Positions 47,156-57,863 of a stretch of 64,000 bases of DNA are shown piece by piece. A program made the position numbers and the translations under genes. Source of the stretch: Agrypnia vestita (lineage: Eukaryota > Arthropoda > Insecta > Trichoptera > Phryganeidae); the NCBI GenBank assembly GCA_016648135.1, contig JADDOH010000168.1:248001-312000 (forward strand). The letters are read 5' to 3'. Position 1 is the stretch's first letter. Each line of letters begins with the position of its first letter. A model generated the notes under the pieces. That model made no database searches. It was not told the origin of the DNA and was given only the letters and a program-made list of their open reading frames with translations.

Positions 47156-47689
47156 GATTATATTGCGTCTTCTTCAAAACGCGACATGTTCGATGTGGAT
47201 GATATATACGAATTTCGCTACACAAGGCTGGCAACTAAAGTGGCCTGAACGATGAAATTGATGCCAACGCAGAAATGTTTATGAGGCATAGGTTTCAACT
47301 AATCTGGACAGCGGGAATTGCAACGATACACTTTGTGACTTTGTGTTCCACTTGGAAAATTGGTATTTCTTCCAGCAAGTGCGGCGGGCGGATGAGGTCA
47401 TCCAGGTGTTAAAATAACGGGGCGTAAGTCTCTCCTCCGTCCCGCCTCTCGTGAAAAATCACTTCGGAAGCGTTCTCGACTTGTCCTCCGAGCATATTTT
47501 ATTTAACTAACACATTACTTCCAGCACGGCCTGGTCCCGGGGGGCAGGTAAGTTGCGCTTCGTGCATACAACATTCTGATAAAGGTACAAAAGTATAAAC
47601 AACTGCGGCCAGTACAAGAAGAAAGGATTTTGCTACATACGGGGAGTATTAGAGCTAATTGACAATATTTTACAGATAGATTCATGCCT
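47156..47689. other. Unique-looking, locally GC-rich
   Basis: Between 47370 and 47560 the DNA is GC-rich and contains a splice-like arrangement around 47525-47547 (see findings). No longer coding segment is apparent. Confidence 0.35.
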
Positions 47690-47895
47690 CAACTATCATG
47701 AAATTAACTGTAATATCAAATATACGAGTCAAATAAAACGATTAAAAGCTGACGAAAGTGTTTTTCAAATTTTTGAAAAGTTTCGGTATATTCCAACGTT
47801 TAACAAAAGACAATTTAGAAGTCTTGAAAAAAATCAATTCTTTGCTTGCAATTATCTGCAAAACTATTGATATTAGGATATTGTTGCTTATTTTA
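47690..47895 (+). repeat. Arm of a foldback element
   Basis: Contains acgattaaaagctgacgaaa and ttatctgcaaaactattgat, aligning with the family of 32760-33297. One arm only. Confidence 0.45.
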
Positions 47896-47904
47896 GATAT
47901 TGTG

Positions 47905-48290
47905 GACTAGCTCTATTGTATTGTATATTGTATATTGTATATTGTATACTGTATACTGTATATTGTATATTGTATATTATATATTGTATATTGTATATTG
48001 TATATTGTATATTGTATATTGTATATTGTATATTGTATATTGTATATTGTATATTGTATATTGTATATTGTATATTGTATATTGTATACTGTATACTGTA
48101 TATTGTATATTGTATATTATATATTGTATATTGTATATTGTATATTGTATATTGTATATTGTATATTGTATATTGTATATTGTATATTGTATATTGTATA
48201 TTGTATATTGTATATTGTATATTGTATATTGTATATTGTATATTGTATATTGTATATTGTATATTGTATATTGTATATTGTATATTGATT
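47905..48290. repeat. TATTGTA heptamer satellite with 140-bp higher-order repeat
   Basis: About 55 copies of the 7-mer tattgta. Because 7 is not a multiple of 3 and no phase makes a stop, all plus frames stay open and give repeats such as YCILYIV; these are not proteins. The variant block tatactgtatactg...attatatattg occurs at 47945 and 48085, exactly 140 bp (20 units) apart, showing a larger duplication. Confidence 0.95.
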
Positions 48291-48403
48291 GGACCAATAT
48301 ATTAACTGTATATTGTATACCAACCTGTATATTAGACCAATCACTAAAAAATCTTAAAATTATACATCTTATCACCGCTCGTATGTATATTCCCAATTCA
48401 ATA

Positions 48404-48598
48404 TTGGGCGTTTGTTCATTGGCCGACACGGCCCCAAACGGCACGGCACCTGCACCGGCCCGGCGCCGGCAAGTAAATCTCTCTGAACTGAATATTTTCT
48501 CATTCCATTTAGAGAGATTTACTTGCCGGCGCCGGGCCTGTGCCGCAAGCCGGTGCCGTGCCGTTTGGAGTCGTGTCGTCCAATGAAGAAACGCCCAC
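48404..48598. repeat. 195-bp near-perfect hairpin, foldback element
   Basis: The left arm gggcgtttgttcattggccg ... aagtaaatctctct pairs with the right arm agagagatttactt ... ccaatgaagaaacgccc around a 26-base loop. The arms are GC-rich (cggcacggcac, cggcgccggc). The non-coding form and terminal gggcgttt suggest a MITE-like foldback element; no target duplication was recognised. Confidence 0.8.
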
Positions 48599-48951
48599 TC
48601 AAGGAAGCATACTGGTCTAGGGGTATTGGTGAATGGAAAATCATTAAATAATATAAGATTTGGTATTAAGACACTCTGGTATGTAAAGCCAATGTCACTG
48701 CGATTATGGGGGCTTCCAATAGCTTATTGTTTAAAAATATATATATTAAAATGAGTTTTCTTAAGGGAGTAGCAGAAGTAACAATATTGGACCGAGTAAA
48801 ATGTATGAAAGAGGCCTTTGAAAAGGAACCCCTACTTTTACACACAGAAATAACTGAATTAAGGTGAGTAACAAGAGTGAATACCAATATGTTTATTCTT
48901 GGCAACTCAGAAAAGTGGTCTGTGGATCGCCCTGGACTAAATTGGGACTAA

Positions 48952-49682
48952 AGATACAGATACACATGCTTATTTAGTGGCATGCCCTTACAACTGTACA
49001 CACTTGCTCATTACTGGCATGCTTATTAGTGGCATGCTCATAAATAAGCATGCCCAAAACTAACAATCAAACACACATGCTTATTAATGGCATGCTCTTG
49101 TCATAGAAAAGAGACGCTCTTGTTCAAAATGGAAACTTTGCAAAGTGAAATAGAAAATTCAAGTGAATCAATAAATCAAAAAAGTTCCCGAGTTTCCATC
49201 CGCACATTTTTGATTTTAGTTTTTATAATTTTTATTGTAAGATTTGAATCATTCATGCCTATTAATAAAGTTTCACAAACATTATTTCTCACTATATTAT
49301 TTTTACACAACGGTGACCGAGTATTCCACAGACATTCGTGATTCCTATAATAAGTCACGAAAAGTAATGTTTTATCATCTCCCCAACGCGCCATATTTGT
49401 TACATCTGTCGCGGACGGAGAAGATCGCATTGATAATACTAGCCGCGAAGCCCGCGAATAACATAAGCATGCTCATAATAAGCAAGTCTGTTCACACATG
49501 CTCCAAAGATACCCCTTCTCTACGGTGAATGACAGTGGCATGCTTATAAATCAACCGGCGGTTGATTTATAAGCATTTCTAGCAATGTGCGTACACACAT
49601 GCCACTAATAAGCAAGGCCTAGAGAAGGTCGATACTGCGCATGCTTACGTGCCACTAAATAAGCATGTGTATATCTGTAGCT
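48952..49682. mobile_element. TIR element with repeated AGTGGCATGCT motifs
   Basis: The left end tacagatacacatgcttatt and the right end (inverted) tacagatatacacatgctta agree except for a 2-base indel, continuing through tagtggca. Within 130 bp of the left end and 190 bp of the right, gcatgcttat/agtggcatgc recur at least nine times. The centre (49120-49440) is AT-rich and non-coding. Superfamily unknown. Confidence 0.7.
49541..49575. repeat. Perfect 16-bp-arm hairpin inside the TIR element
   Basis: tgcttataaatcaacc, loop ggc, then the exact inverted copy. It lies in the right subterminal zone of 48952-49682. Confidence 0.9.
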
Positions 49683-49689
49683 TAAAAAG

Positions 49690-50553
49690 AAAAAGGGTTA
49701 TGTGAGGACAGACTTTACCAAAGCAGCATTTTCTGTGTTGTTATCTGAGCAGTGTTATCTGAAGATGATGATAATGATAATTTTTATTTTAATTAAAGAG
49801 TCGCATAAAGAGACGTTAATAATACGTTAAATACGAGCAAAATAAACGGTTACATATGTCAACTCTCTAATTAAGAGTATCTTCAACATACATACACATA
49901 TACCTACTAAAAATACACTCAAAACAAAAAAGTCAGCAACGAAAAAATATTAAATTATTAGAAAAAGTAATGTCATAGATCGCGGTCAACATGCACAAGC
50001 CGGACGATTCAGAATGCACCAGAAGCGGCTAATGGGAGATGTAATGTTGGGGGGGACGCTTTTTTGAAAGTTGTTTTGCATCCGTTGCATCCACATCCGG
50101 CGACACAGCTGGTTTTGTAACCTACAAATCCTAGTGATTGAATTATTTTCACCTATTTTGATTATTTTAAAGCATTACAATAATACACGCGAACATTCAT
50201 TTATTTTTTTTTCATATTTACATACTTATATACTTTTTAACTGTGCTATTGCTTTGGTAATCAATAATATTTACATGTTGCTACTTTCCATACATATGAT
50301 TCTTTACATATATTTTTTTACTTTCACTATTGCTTTTGTATTATATAATATCTACTGTTTTTATTATAGACATTTTATATTTATATCTTCAATTAATTGA
50401 TTAATTTTATAGTTGTGTAGTATTTTCTTTTATGTCTCTATTATTTTGTTCTCACTATATTGTCAGCTGCTCATCTCGGCACAGATTCTTTCTAGTGAGA
50501 TGAGCGGCTCCATTTCCTATGACATGTATCAAGATGAAGATAAATAAAGAAAT
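49690..50553. other. No gene recognised
   Basis: The frame at 50071-50400 is a run of hydrophobic residues from AT-rich DNA and shows no domain. Confidence 0.4.
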
Positions 50554-51002
50554 AAAAAAACTAACCCATAAAAACCAAATTTTTATTATACTCCCTTTCT
50601 CATTTACTAGTGGAAACTGGTTTGGCGCTTAACCTACGCGTTGGGCTTCTTTCGGGCGACGCTACGAAAGGGAGTAATAAAAAATTTCCAAAAATCCAAA
50701 ATTATACTATAATCAGTAATCAGGTTCCTTGTCTACCAGATACGTCGGAATCTCCATACAACTTACTGAGTTGTATGAAAAAACCATTAAAAATTTGAAT
50801 AATCCAAAATTATACTATAATTAATATTTTTTTAACGAAAATTTGATAGATCTTCTTGATCATTGCAAAGAGTCTGCTTGCAAAGTTTCAGCTCGATTAG
50901 TTGGGAAAGGGTTAAATGGGAAACTCACGGAAAAAGGGTTAAAAATCGATCCAAAGTTTTGGCGTCAAGCAGACGCTAAGAGTTAAAAGAAAGGAAGTAA
51001 CA
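50554..51002 (+). mobile_element. ACTCCCTTTC-family element, copy 5
   Basis: Left taacccataaaaaccaaatt, then actccctttctc; right agttaaaagaaaggaagtaa. Nearly the length and order of copy 1, including the cttaacctacgcgttgggc segment absent from copies 3 and 4. Confidence 0.7.
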
Positions 51003-51130
51003 AATTGCAATAACCGTGGTGAGCAGATTTCTTCTACATTTATAAATATGCTAACTTTATTACCAGTCTTCGTCAGATAGGTATTCACATAATTTTTCAT
51101 CTCACAGCCATAAATTGCCACCGAAATTAT

Positions 51131-51272
51131 GCTAACGCTACCAGATAGCGCTGTTTATACGCTAACACAAACATAATCCCAATTAAAATTTAACTTTCAC
51201 ATAAAATTAAATTATCACGAAATTATAATGGGTTTGTGTTAACATGTAAACAGCGCCATATACCGTAGCGTC
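51131..51272. mobile_element. Short inverted-repeat MITE
   Basis: The left arm cgctaccagatagcgctgtt ... gctaacacaaac mirrors the right arm gtttgtgttaacatgtaaac ... cgtagcg around an AT-rich centre. It abuts the Penelope endonuclease relic. Confidence 0.6.
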
Positions 51273-51295
51273 TTTGTAGCCTTAGTGACAGATAA

Positions 51296-51664
51296 ACGGC
51301 GCGTACCGTTTCCAAAAGGGTCAACGAGCACAAACGGGCATGCAAACTCGGTCATCCAGAAAAATCAGCACTGGCTGAGCATTTTCTGGATACCGACCAT
51401 CATTTTGCATTCGAACCGAAAATCCTTGGAAAGCCTAAGAGTCACCATGCGCGTCTTATCAAGGAAGCACTAGAAATCTACAAGCATCCGATAAACATTA
51501 ATAGAGATGATGGTCTCAAATTAAAAACATCTAGGTATCCGGCGCTTCAAAGTCATTCTCGTCGCAGACTCCGCAGAGATAGTGATCAGACAACAGATGA
51601 ATCATACATACAACACAATACAACACATCATGACTTCGGCACAGTATTGCAAGCCGATACTTAA
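51296..51664 (+). pseudogene. Penelope-like element, GIY-YIG endonuclease C-terminus
   Basis: An uninterrupted frame reads VNEHKRACKLGHPEKSALAE, continues HFLDTDHHFAFEP and then LIKEALEIYKHPININRDDG before TAA at 51662-51664. This is the end of the GIY-YIG nuclease domain at the C-terminus of Penelope-like retroelements (family pattern: H-x-K-SA-x-AEH ... REA-x-EI-x-KHP-x-N-x-NR-x-DG). The reverse transcriptase and the GIY-YIG start are missing; the 5' side is cut by the MITE at 51131-51272. The hammerhead-like motif H7 begins 30 bp after the stop, linking the motif family to Penelope-like elements. Confidence 0.8.
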
Positions 51665-51693
51665 CCACAACACCAACATTCAAGACAACACAT

Positions 51694-51740
51694 CAGCCCT
51701 GATGATGGACCCTGCAATGGGAATGGTCGTAACAACACGG
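51694..51740 (+). ncRNA. Degenerate hammerhead-like motif H7, behind the endonuclease
   Basis: AGCC CUGAUGA with extra U, stem II half GGACCC with loop UGCAAU and GGGA, then GUAAC where GAAAC is expected. Stem I GCC is kept. Probably inactive, but its position 3' of the Penelope endonuclease is informative. Confidence 0.5.
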
Positions 51741-51799
51741 CATAATACCCCAGTAAACACAAACTTGAAGATTAGTGACAGATATTTTAACACAATATA

Positions 51800-51913
51800 A
51801 TTATCTTTTTTTTGTTTTTATACCTTACCATTATTCAATACCATCTGGTGGTAGCTCAGTTAGTGACGGGTATTGTTGCATAGGTAATTATGTATTATAA
51901 TAATGTGGATATA
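51800..51913. other. No gene recognised
   Basis: AT-rich linker. Confidence 0.4.
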
Positions 51914-52167
51914 TTATGTATTGTGTAAGAAACTTCCCTTCCTCTCTGCGGATCGCCAGGTCGGTTCCAACAATGGCCGCAGAATCTCGCATTGGGTCAT
52001 TTCAACATGAATTGGAATTGAAAACGGCACAAATGCATTCCGTGGTGCTTCATCAATTGTCACAAAGCAGCCACCCTTTATGCCCACTGGGCCATGGAGC
52101 GATTTTCCACAACCATAGAGGAACAATTTGTTTTATAGCCCCGATCCACAAAACTAGACGCGATTAA
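51914..52167. other. Unidentified coding-like block
   Basis: A GC-balanced 210-250 bp block stays open in the plus frame (51916-52167, NFPSSLRIARS...) and the minus frame (51914-52126, HGPVGIKGGCFVTIDEAPRN...). The minus reading has a more protein-like composition (AFVPFSIPIHVEMTQ, ILRPLLEPTW). I recognise neither. Could be a decayed TE gene or host exon. Confidence 0.3.
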
Positions 52168-53520
52168 ATAAATCTCAGAGGCTTAGTTGAGATGAATCTC
52201 AGTAGCATGTACACGCGTTAAGATTTTAATCTGGAGATGCGAGGAAACTCAGACAAAGGCTCGAGATTGGTAAAAAGACACAAAAACTGGTAAATGTGAA
52301 GAATATGCCGCCACTCTGATTCTTTCACGGGCAAGTATCCCGTTAAAGTTGAATGCCCTGATCTCAAAAATGATATCAAATTGATTGAGAGGCAAGTATG
52401 AAAAAAGTTATTACACTTTAAAGTTTGAAATTTTCACCATATATTTTAATATCTTTATCAGTCATTTCATTTTATCTAAGAATAAGAGAAAAACATTGTG
52501 AAATCGTATTAAATTCTGAAATTTTGCAAAAGACATATTTTATAAAAATCATTTTGTAATTCATTCATGAGAAAAAAATACCAAAACTCATCATCATCGT
52601 CGTATTATTTAACCTAAGCTATCTAATCTTATTATACCAAACATAACTAACCTAATTTTTTTGGAAAAAATGCCGCATCATATCTTTTTCCGTGGATCTC
52701 CTCCGCCGCGACTGAGATGTAGCTTTCCCCGGTGCACGTTTGTTTGATACAGAGAAAAAGGTCCTGTTAGCTTTCAGAAATGTAATATCTGTGTTAACTA
52801 TTTAACAGACAACTCGTGTAGATAAATCGTGGCGTACTACTTTTTACAGATCGAACACGTAAGGGAACCGGGTTTTAGAGGGGGGTCCATATTCTTACAC
52901 CTTCTGATACATCAACATTATTGTGTCGACTGATCTACAAGTACATAATTGTGCACGTCATAGCCTAATTGAATCAACGCTGATTAAGTTGAACATCATA
53001 TGAAATCATCAAAACAATCTTAATAAATACGATTCCATTAAAACGCGATATGTGACGTGTCGTGACGTGATTTCGCAGGAATTATAGATATTTTATTCTA
53101 TGATCACTGTAATTTGTTTCGTTTCTATGGTCTTTCTTCGCCTTCGCTTTGTTTTTACTCGTATTTACTTGATGTTTATATAGATTTTGCGATGTTTGTG
53201 ACCTATTTAAATAAAATAAACTATCTAAAAATTCATTCAAAATAATAGAGGATAGATTTTCACAAGGAAAATCCGGTAACTTACCGAAAATTAATGCCTC
53301 AATGTTGGCGTGTTAAACGTCAGATTGACATAAAAATTGATACATGACGTCACTTGCGAAAATAAGCGTCATGGCGGGAGTTTAAAATGGTGATTTCCAA
53401 AATAGTTTTTTTAATGTTAATATACACATTACAAAATCTTTTTCATAAACGTATTTTCTAAACCAAAGTTAAGGTTTTTTTTTTTAAATTGATTTTCTAA
53501 TAAAACAAAAAATGTGAAAT
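52168..53520. other. No gene recognised
   Basis: AT-rich with a GC-richer part at 52680-52760 that gives no convincing frame. Confidence 0.4.
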
Positions 53521-53529
53521 TAACCAATT

Positions 53530-53746
53530 CCACGGTCATCCCTCGAGGGCTGTGTGAATCGGCAACAATTCGCCACTTACGTCTGATTTTTCCTCCCGTC
53601 GGCATCGGGTGGATGCGGTCGGCCATTAGATATTGCAATATCGATTCATCGACCGTTCGGGAGAGATTTCACGGAGGATTGATTTACTGCGGTACTCCGC
53701 ATTTATTGCAAGCCGCACTTAGCCGAGGAGTCCCCGTGGAGTACAG
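53530..53746 (+). other. Unidentified coding-like block ending at a splice-donor-like site
   Basis: A frame from 53514 runs through HLRLIFPPVGIGWMRSAI and RERFHGGLIYCGTPHLLQA to VPVEYR. It meets cag|gtaaaa at 53747, a plausible donor; the frame itself stops one codon later. GC content is well above the neighbourhood. No acceptor was settled on and the protein is not recognised. Confidence 0.3.
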
Positions 53747-53852
53747 GTAAAAGGCACAGCGTACAATATTTTCTAAAATAATGCCGGCACTTCTCTCATG
53801 GCCCGCGTCCACTAATGTCCTCTTCTCCAGGATCGTTTTGTGAGCAAATGAT

Positions 53853-53935
53853 TCCATGAATAAATTAAATATCCTTCGCTATGCGGACGATACAGTGATC
53901 ATAACGGACTCCATGGAAGTCAGACTTATATGTTG
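53853..53935 (+). pseudogene. LINE reverse transcriptase fragment with YADD
   Basis: NKLNILRYADDTVIITDSME carries the catalytic YADD box in the LINE context (LRYADDTV-I). Only about 27 codons remain; sequence to both sides is not alignable by eye. The clade cannot be decided, though RTE and R1-like LINEs are both present in the window. Confidence 0.65.
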
Positions 53936-54020
53936 TAGTATCAAACCTGAAAAAAAATTGTAGATATACACTATAGCAGGGAACAAGAACTACGGATATT
54001 ATGATATTTGAGTTCGGGGG

Positions 54021-54330
54021 ATTTCGGCAGATAACAGATAACATAAATACAAAAAAATGTGAAGGTAAAGCGTTAAAATATAAAGTATTATGTAATATTG
54101 TATATAGTAAATCGAAAAAATATATAAAATCCCGATTTGTTACTATTACGTAAATAACATGATTATTTATAGAAACTTTATTTATAGAAAGCGGGATTTT
54201 GGCAGATTACGTAATACAAATACGAAAAAATATGTAAAATATCAGGTAATGTTTTTAAACAGTGGCCCGAATAAAATATATTTAATTCAGACCTGTTACT
54301 ATAAGGTAAATGACATGATTATTTATGGAG
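54021..54330 (+). repeat. Diverged tandem duplication, 156-175 bp
   Basis: atttcggcagat...tacaaaaaaatgtg (54021) recurs at 54196, and tgttactattacgtaaataa (54138) recurs at 54294, including catgattattta. Two old copies with indels. The small frame 54159-54428 crosses them and shows no domain. Confidence 0.65.
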
Positions 54331-54429
54331 CTTCAATGCTTCTTGCGGAAGAAATGACCCTCAAAAAGCGTTTGACAATGATAAATATGAATGTATTATA
54401 CTGTCCCATTAAACGTATTAAAAACTAGG

Positions 54430-55230
54430 TTTGTTATCTTTACGTTTTACTTACTCATTTTTTGAACCTGTATTACCTGCAAAAAACCTCCGAACTCTAA
54501 TGTCATAATATCCAAACCTTCTTACCTATTATAGTGTGCATACATCTACGGAAAATATTTCAGATTTATATAACGTTTTCTATTAATACGAGCAGCGGTC
54601 TATGCGTGCGAAGAATACAGTCTTCAATTAAATGGAAACAAGACTAATTACGCGATCGGCAAAAAACAAATCGAAATGTACATAAATAGAACGAGCAATT
54701 AAAAAACAATTTAAGTAGGTACTTACATGGTTACTTACAAGTTTGCTTCGGATTACAAGATTAATAATTATTTTAACAATATCTAAACAAACTAGAGATT
54801 GTCGGGCCACACTGGATCGCAAAATGGACACTCATTTGACTAAATATTTTTTCTAGAGATACTACTTTACTAGAAACATCAAAATAATAATGTTTTTATT
54901 TTTAAATTCTTTGTATTTATTTCACCGACGATCTTGATTTCTTGTAGAAAAAGATAGTTTGCACATACACTTGATGTCAACGAAAATAAATTCTTACATG
55001 CATTGAGGTAACACATACACATAAATACCTAATAAAATTAAATTTATCTCAGATGTTCGGGCAAGTACCTACTTATTTTCTGATACTTTTCTACAATTAG
55101 TTAAATCAAGGACACTTTAGAATTTATCTCTATTCGAAATTGCTACAAAAAAATGCTTGTTATTCTGTAAAATAAGTTAGCTGATCTCCGAGTTAACTTC
55201 CAGATCAAAAAGTGCGGGTGAACTTTATTT
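54430..55230. other. No gene recognised
   Basis: AT-rich sequence, nothing supportable. Confidence 0.4.
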
Positions 55231-55234
55231 TGTG

Positions 55235-55302
55235 TTGAGATTTATCTCATTGTGTCTAATTCCATATGTTGAGATTTATCTCATTGTGTCTAATTCCATG
55301 GA
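55235..55302 (+). repeat. 34-bp direct duplication
   Basis: tgttgagatttatctcattg followed by tgtctaattccat occurs twice head to tail with one difference. Short, recent tandem duplication. Confidence 0.9.
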
Positions 55303-55489
55303 CACAAGTCATTCAATGGTAAATTTGAATGTCTATCTGTGTGTCACTTGGGGAAACTGACACATTTCATTGAAGTAGAGTATTGATTTCATTTGAAGTA
55401 TGAATTGGATGGATAGGTAAACAAATATTGCCAGTTAATTGAAAATTGGAACCTATGTACTTTGCACAAAATCTGTCATTTGTTTTATT

Positions 55490-55690
55490 TTGCTTCCGTC
55501 TTAGCCCACATCTTTTCACTGGTGGATACAGGCTTCTTTCATATCCTTTCATCATTCCTCGTTGTTTGCTAGTTGTAGCCATTTTACCCCCACAGCGGCT
55601 ATATCCTCGCCATCTCTTTTGACGTTTTCCAACGCCTCTTTTATTCGCACAAGGTCTCCAGTTTGGGAGTCCATCTTCCATCTTAGAATG
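55490..55690 (-). pseudogene. Non-LTR retrotransposon C-terminal fragment
   Basis: Alternating minus frames read KRQKRWRGY and DGEDIAAVGVKWLQLANNEE, then YERSLYPPVKRCGL. This resembles the RW-x-DDI-x-VAG-x-WLQLANNRE block near the end of many insect LINE ORF2 proteins. At least one frameshift. Family differs from family Y. Confidence 0.55.
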
Positions 55691-55699
55691 GGTTTTAAA

Positions 55700-56100
55700 T
55701 ATTCATATATTAAAAAAAGAATCTCTACTATTAAAATCAATGATTCATATCTTCAAACACACTATATATTACATTAAGCATAATACAAGTATATTTGAAA
55801 GTTTTTCAGGCTTTCCTGAATTTATTTTAACACAAGCTAAATAAATAAACTTTTTTTTTTCTTCCATGCGCAAAATGTATATTTTATATTATGTACCTAC
55901 ATGAGGCTGACATAAATATGTTCTCGTATTTCGAGCAAGACCTTTACAAAAAAGTCTTTGAGTTAAGTTTATGATATTTTAGTATATCGTTGGTTTTCTT
56001 GTACCAAAAGATCACTGTGTGATTTTCCACTGTTGCTTTACAATGAAAAGTGATACATTTGTCTTTGATACATTTTATCTAATTAATTTCAATAATATAT
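55700..56100. other. No gene recognised
   Basis: AT-rich flank left of the LTR. Confidence 0.4.
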
Positions 56101-56703
56101 TGTCACGAAATGGCAAACAGAAAGATTAACGCACTGTCCGAATCCCTTGTAATATGTCACAACAATATTACAGGATCTAGAATGGTCTAAAATTGTCTAA
56201 AACCTTCGGGAAATGTCTGCAAACGACTAGTACAGCCTAGAAGAGACGAGAACCTTTTCCTAAACACTAGAATAATCTAGAAAGTTCTAGAATACTAGCA
56301 TTTGGATATAAATACCGAGACTACGCCGCGGCGCGAGAGTCGTGTCGTTTTGTGATTCGGTGCAAAGTCGCCCGCGAATCGATAGCTAGGGTGGCCAGAC
56401 GTGAGATAATCGAAGCAATAATAAAAGCAAAATAATCGAGGTTATTGTACCTAAGTGGCGAAATAAACCGGTGTGACTTCTATGTGCGAGAATTTAATAT
56501 AGTGATAAATACGTGTTACCCAGCGACAATAACGTGTTCATAGACAAAGTTATATATTGCGAAATAATGTAGACTAAAGAATAGCGTTAAGCTTAATTCG
56601 TGTAATTAATTATGACGATAAAAAAATTTACATTGAATGATTAATTCATCGTTAATTAATAAATCGCTAATTCATTTGACTCCCGCAGCCACAACCCATG
56701 GAA
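56101..56703 (+). mobile_element. Solo LTR candidate with heat-shock-type promoter
   Basis: Starts tgtcacgaaatggcaaac and appears to end around gactcccgcagccacaaccc, aligning with the LTR-like end at 44500-44528 (ccgtaaca, roughly the inverse of tgtcacg). It contains HSE-type motifs, a TATAAATA box (56307) and a GC-rich leader (cgccgcggcgcgagagtcgt). A second LTR and internal genes are absent, so it is likely solo. The right border is approximate and no 4-6 bp target duplication was confirmed. Confidence 0.5.
56279..56314 (+). promoter_or_regulatory. HSE followed by TATA box in the LTR
   Basis: AGAAA, GTTCT, AGAAT at 56279-56293 is a perfect three-pentamer HSE. TATAAATA begins at 56307, 14 bp downstream. 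Further tctagaa words lie upstream (56170-56270). The layout is that of a heat-shock promoter; inducibility is inferred. Confidence 0.55.
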
Positions 56704-56885
56704 TTATGTTTTGTTGCAAGAAATAATGATATTTTGATATTTTGAAATAATGATAAACAATAATGATATTTTGTCATGTTGATATGCAAAAGTATCGAGT
56801 AATATATAATGCTTACCATTCTTTTTGGAATTAAGATAACAAAAAGCTTTGAACCGCATTACCTCAGAATGCATATTTCGTAAAG

Positions 56886-56970
56886 GTTAAAGGGTGATAA
56901 AGGTGACAGGGTAGGAAGGGTGATAGGGTGATAGGATGGGAAAGGTGATAGGTCGGGAAAGATGAGAAAG
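56886..56970. repeat. G-rich minisatellite
   Basis: ggtgatagg/gtgataggatggg words repeat about every 10-18 bases. Confidence 0.7.
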
Positions 56971-57094
56971 GTCTTGCACTCGGGCTGCAGTGTATAAATA
57001 CGATGAAAAATAAATAACATGTAATTAATACCACGTGTTACCGCGATGTATTTCATTTCATATATTTATTAAAATCAAACCTACTTCATACTCC

Positions 57095-57285
57095 CTAACA
57101 ATGTCCACCACTAACGCCTTCAGATGGCGAAAATAATAATGACGTGAGTGAAAAAAAAGCATAATTCTCCATATAACTATGCCCGTTGCTCACTCTTCCA
57201 AGATGCTACGCTATGCTACTACAGATGGCGCTATTATCTTGAGTTGCGGCCGAAATATATAGGATAAAACATCATTTTTGTAGTA
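57095..57285 (+). repeat. Interspersed repeat, partner of 22105-22310
   Basis: Shares acaatgtccaccactaacgc, aaaaaagcataattctcc and ggccgaaatatata in order with 22105-22310. Type unresolved. Confidence 0.5.
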
Positions 57286-57689
57286 TTATTAAACATATTC
57301 CTAATTTTCTTAATTAAATTTATAAATTAAATTAATTTATTAAAACAGGAAAAAAAAACAAAAAAAAATTACCATAGCTACAACATACTTCAAGTCATAC
57401 TTTTTTTGATATTTGATAACTCTAGGGAGTGCATTATTATACCTTCTTGTCAGATAAACAGGACCATTTGAAATAGAGAACTCATCTGGCTGAAACGCAA
57501 CACCGCGGAATGGCATACAGCAAACAAAAATTATTAATTATAGGGGATAAATAATTCTGAATTTCTTGAAAAGCTAATATGTACGAGTTAATATAAAGTC
57601 GGCAGGAATAAGCACATCTCCGTCTTCTTTTTTTTTTTAAATAGATCTGTGTGGTCTGTTCTCCAGAGGATAACGCCTAAAGGGCCCTG

Positions 57690-57860
57690 CACACATTGGC
57701 CCAACCTCGGCAGAGACAACGTCTCGTCCAACCTCGCAAAATGGCGGACAGCGATTACACATTAGCCAACGTATCGGCCAACCTCGCTTTGGCTAGAGCG
57801 ACAGGGGCGCACTGGCACTCTTGGGGGCCCTCGGCGAGAACTAGTGAAGAGGCCCCTGCA
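57690..57860 (+). repeat. GC-rich repeat with CACATTGG/AATGGCGGACAGCG
   Basis: cctcgcaaaatggcggacag, cgattacacattagccaacg and acacattggcccaacctcgg also occur at 62560-62790, with related strings at 63500-63590. The start ATG within aaaatggcgg gives a 68-codon frame that is not conserved between copies, so it is not called as a gene. Confidence 0.6.
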
Positions 57861-57863
57861 TTT

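Noticed and set aside
47900..48586. Long open frames of up to 228 codons on both strands (YCILYIV repeats)
   Set aside because: They arise because the 7-bp satellite has no stop in any phase; low complexity and no initiation context.
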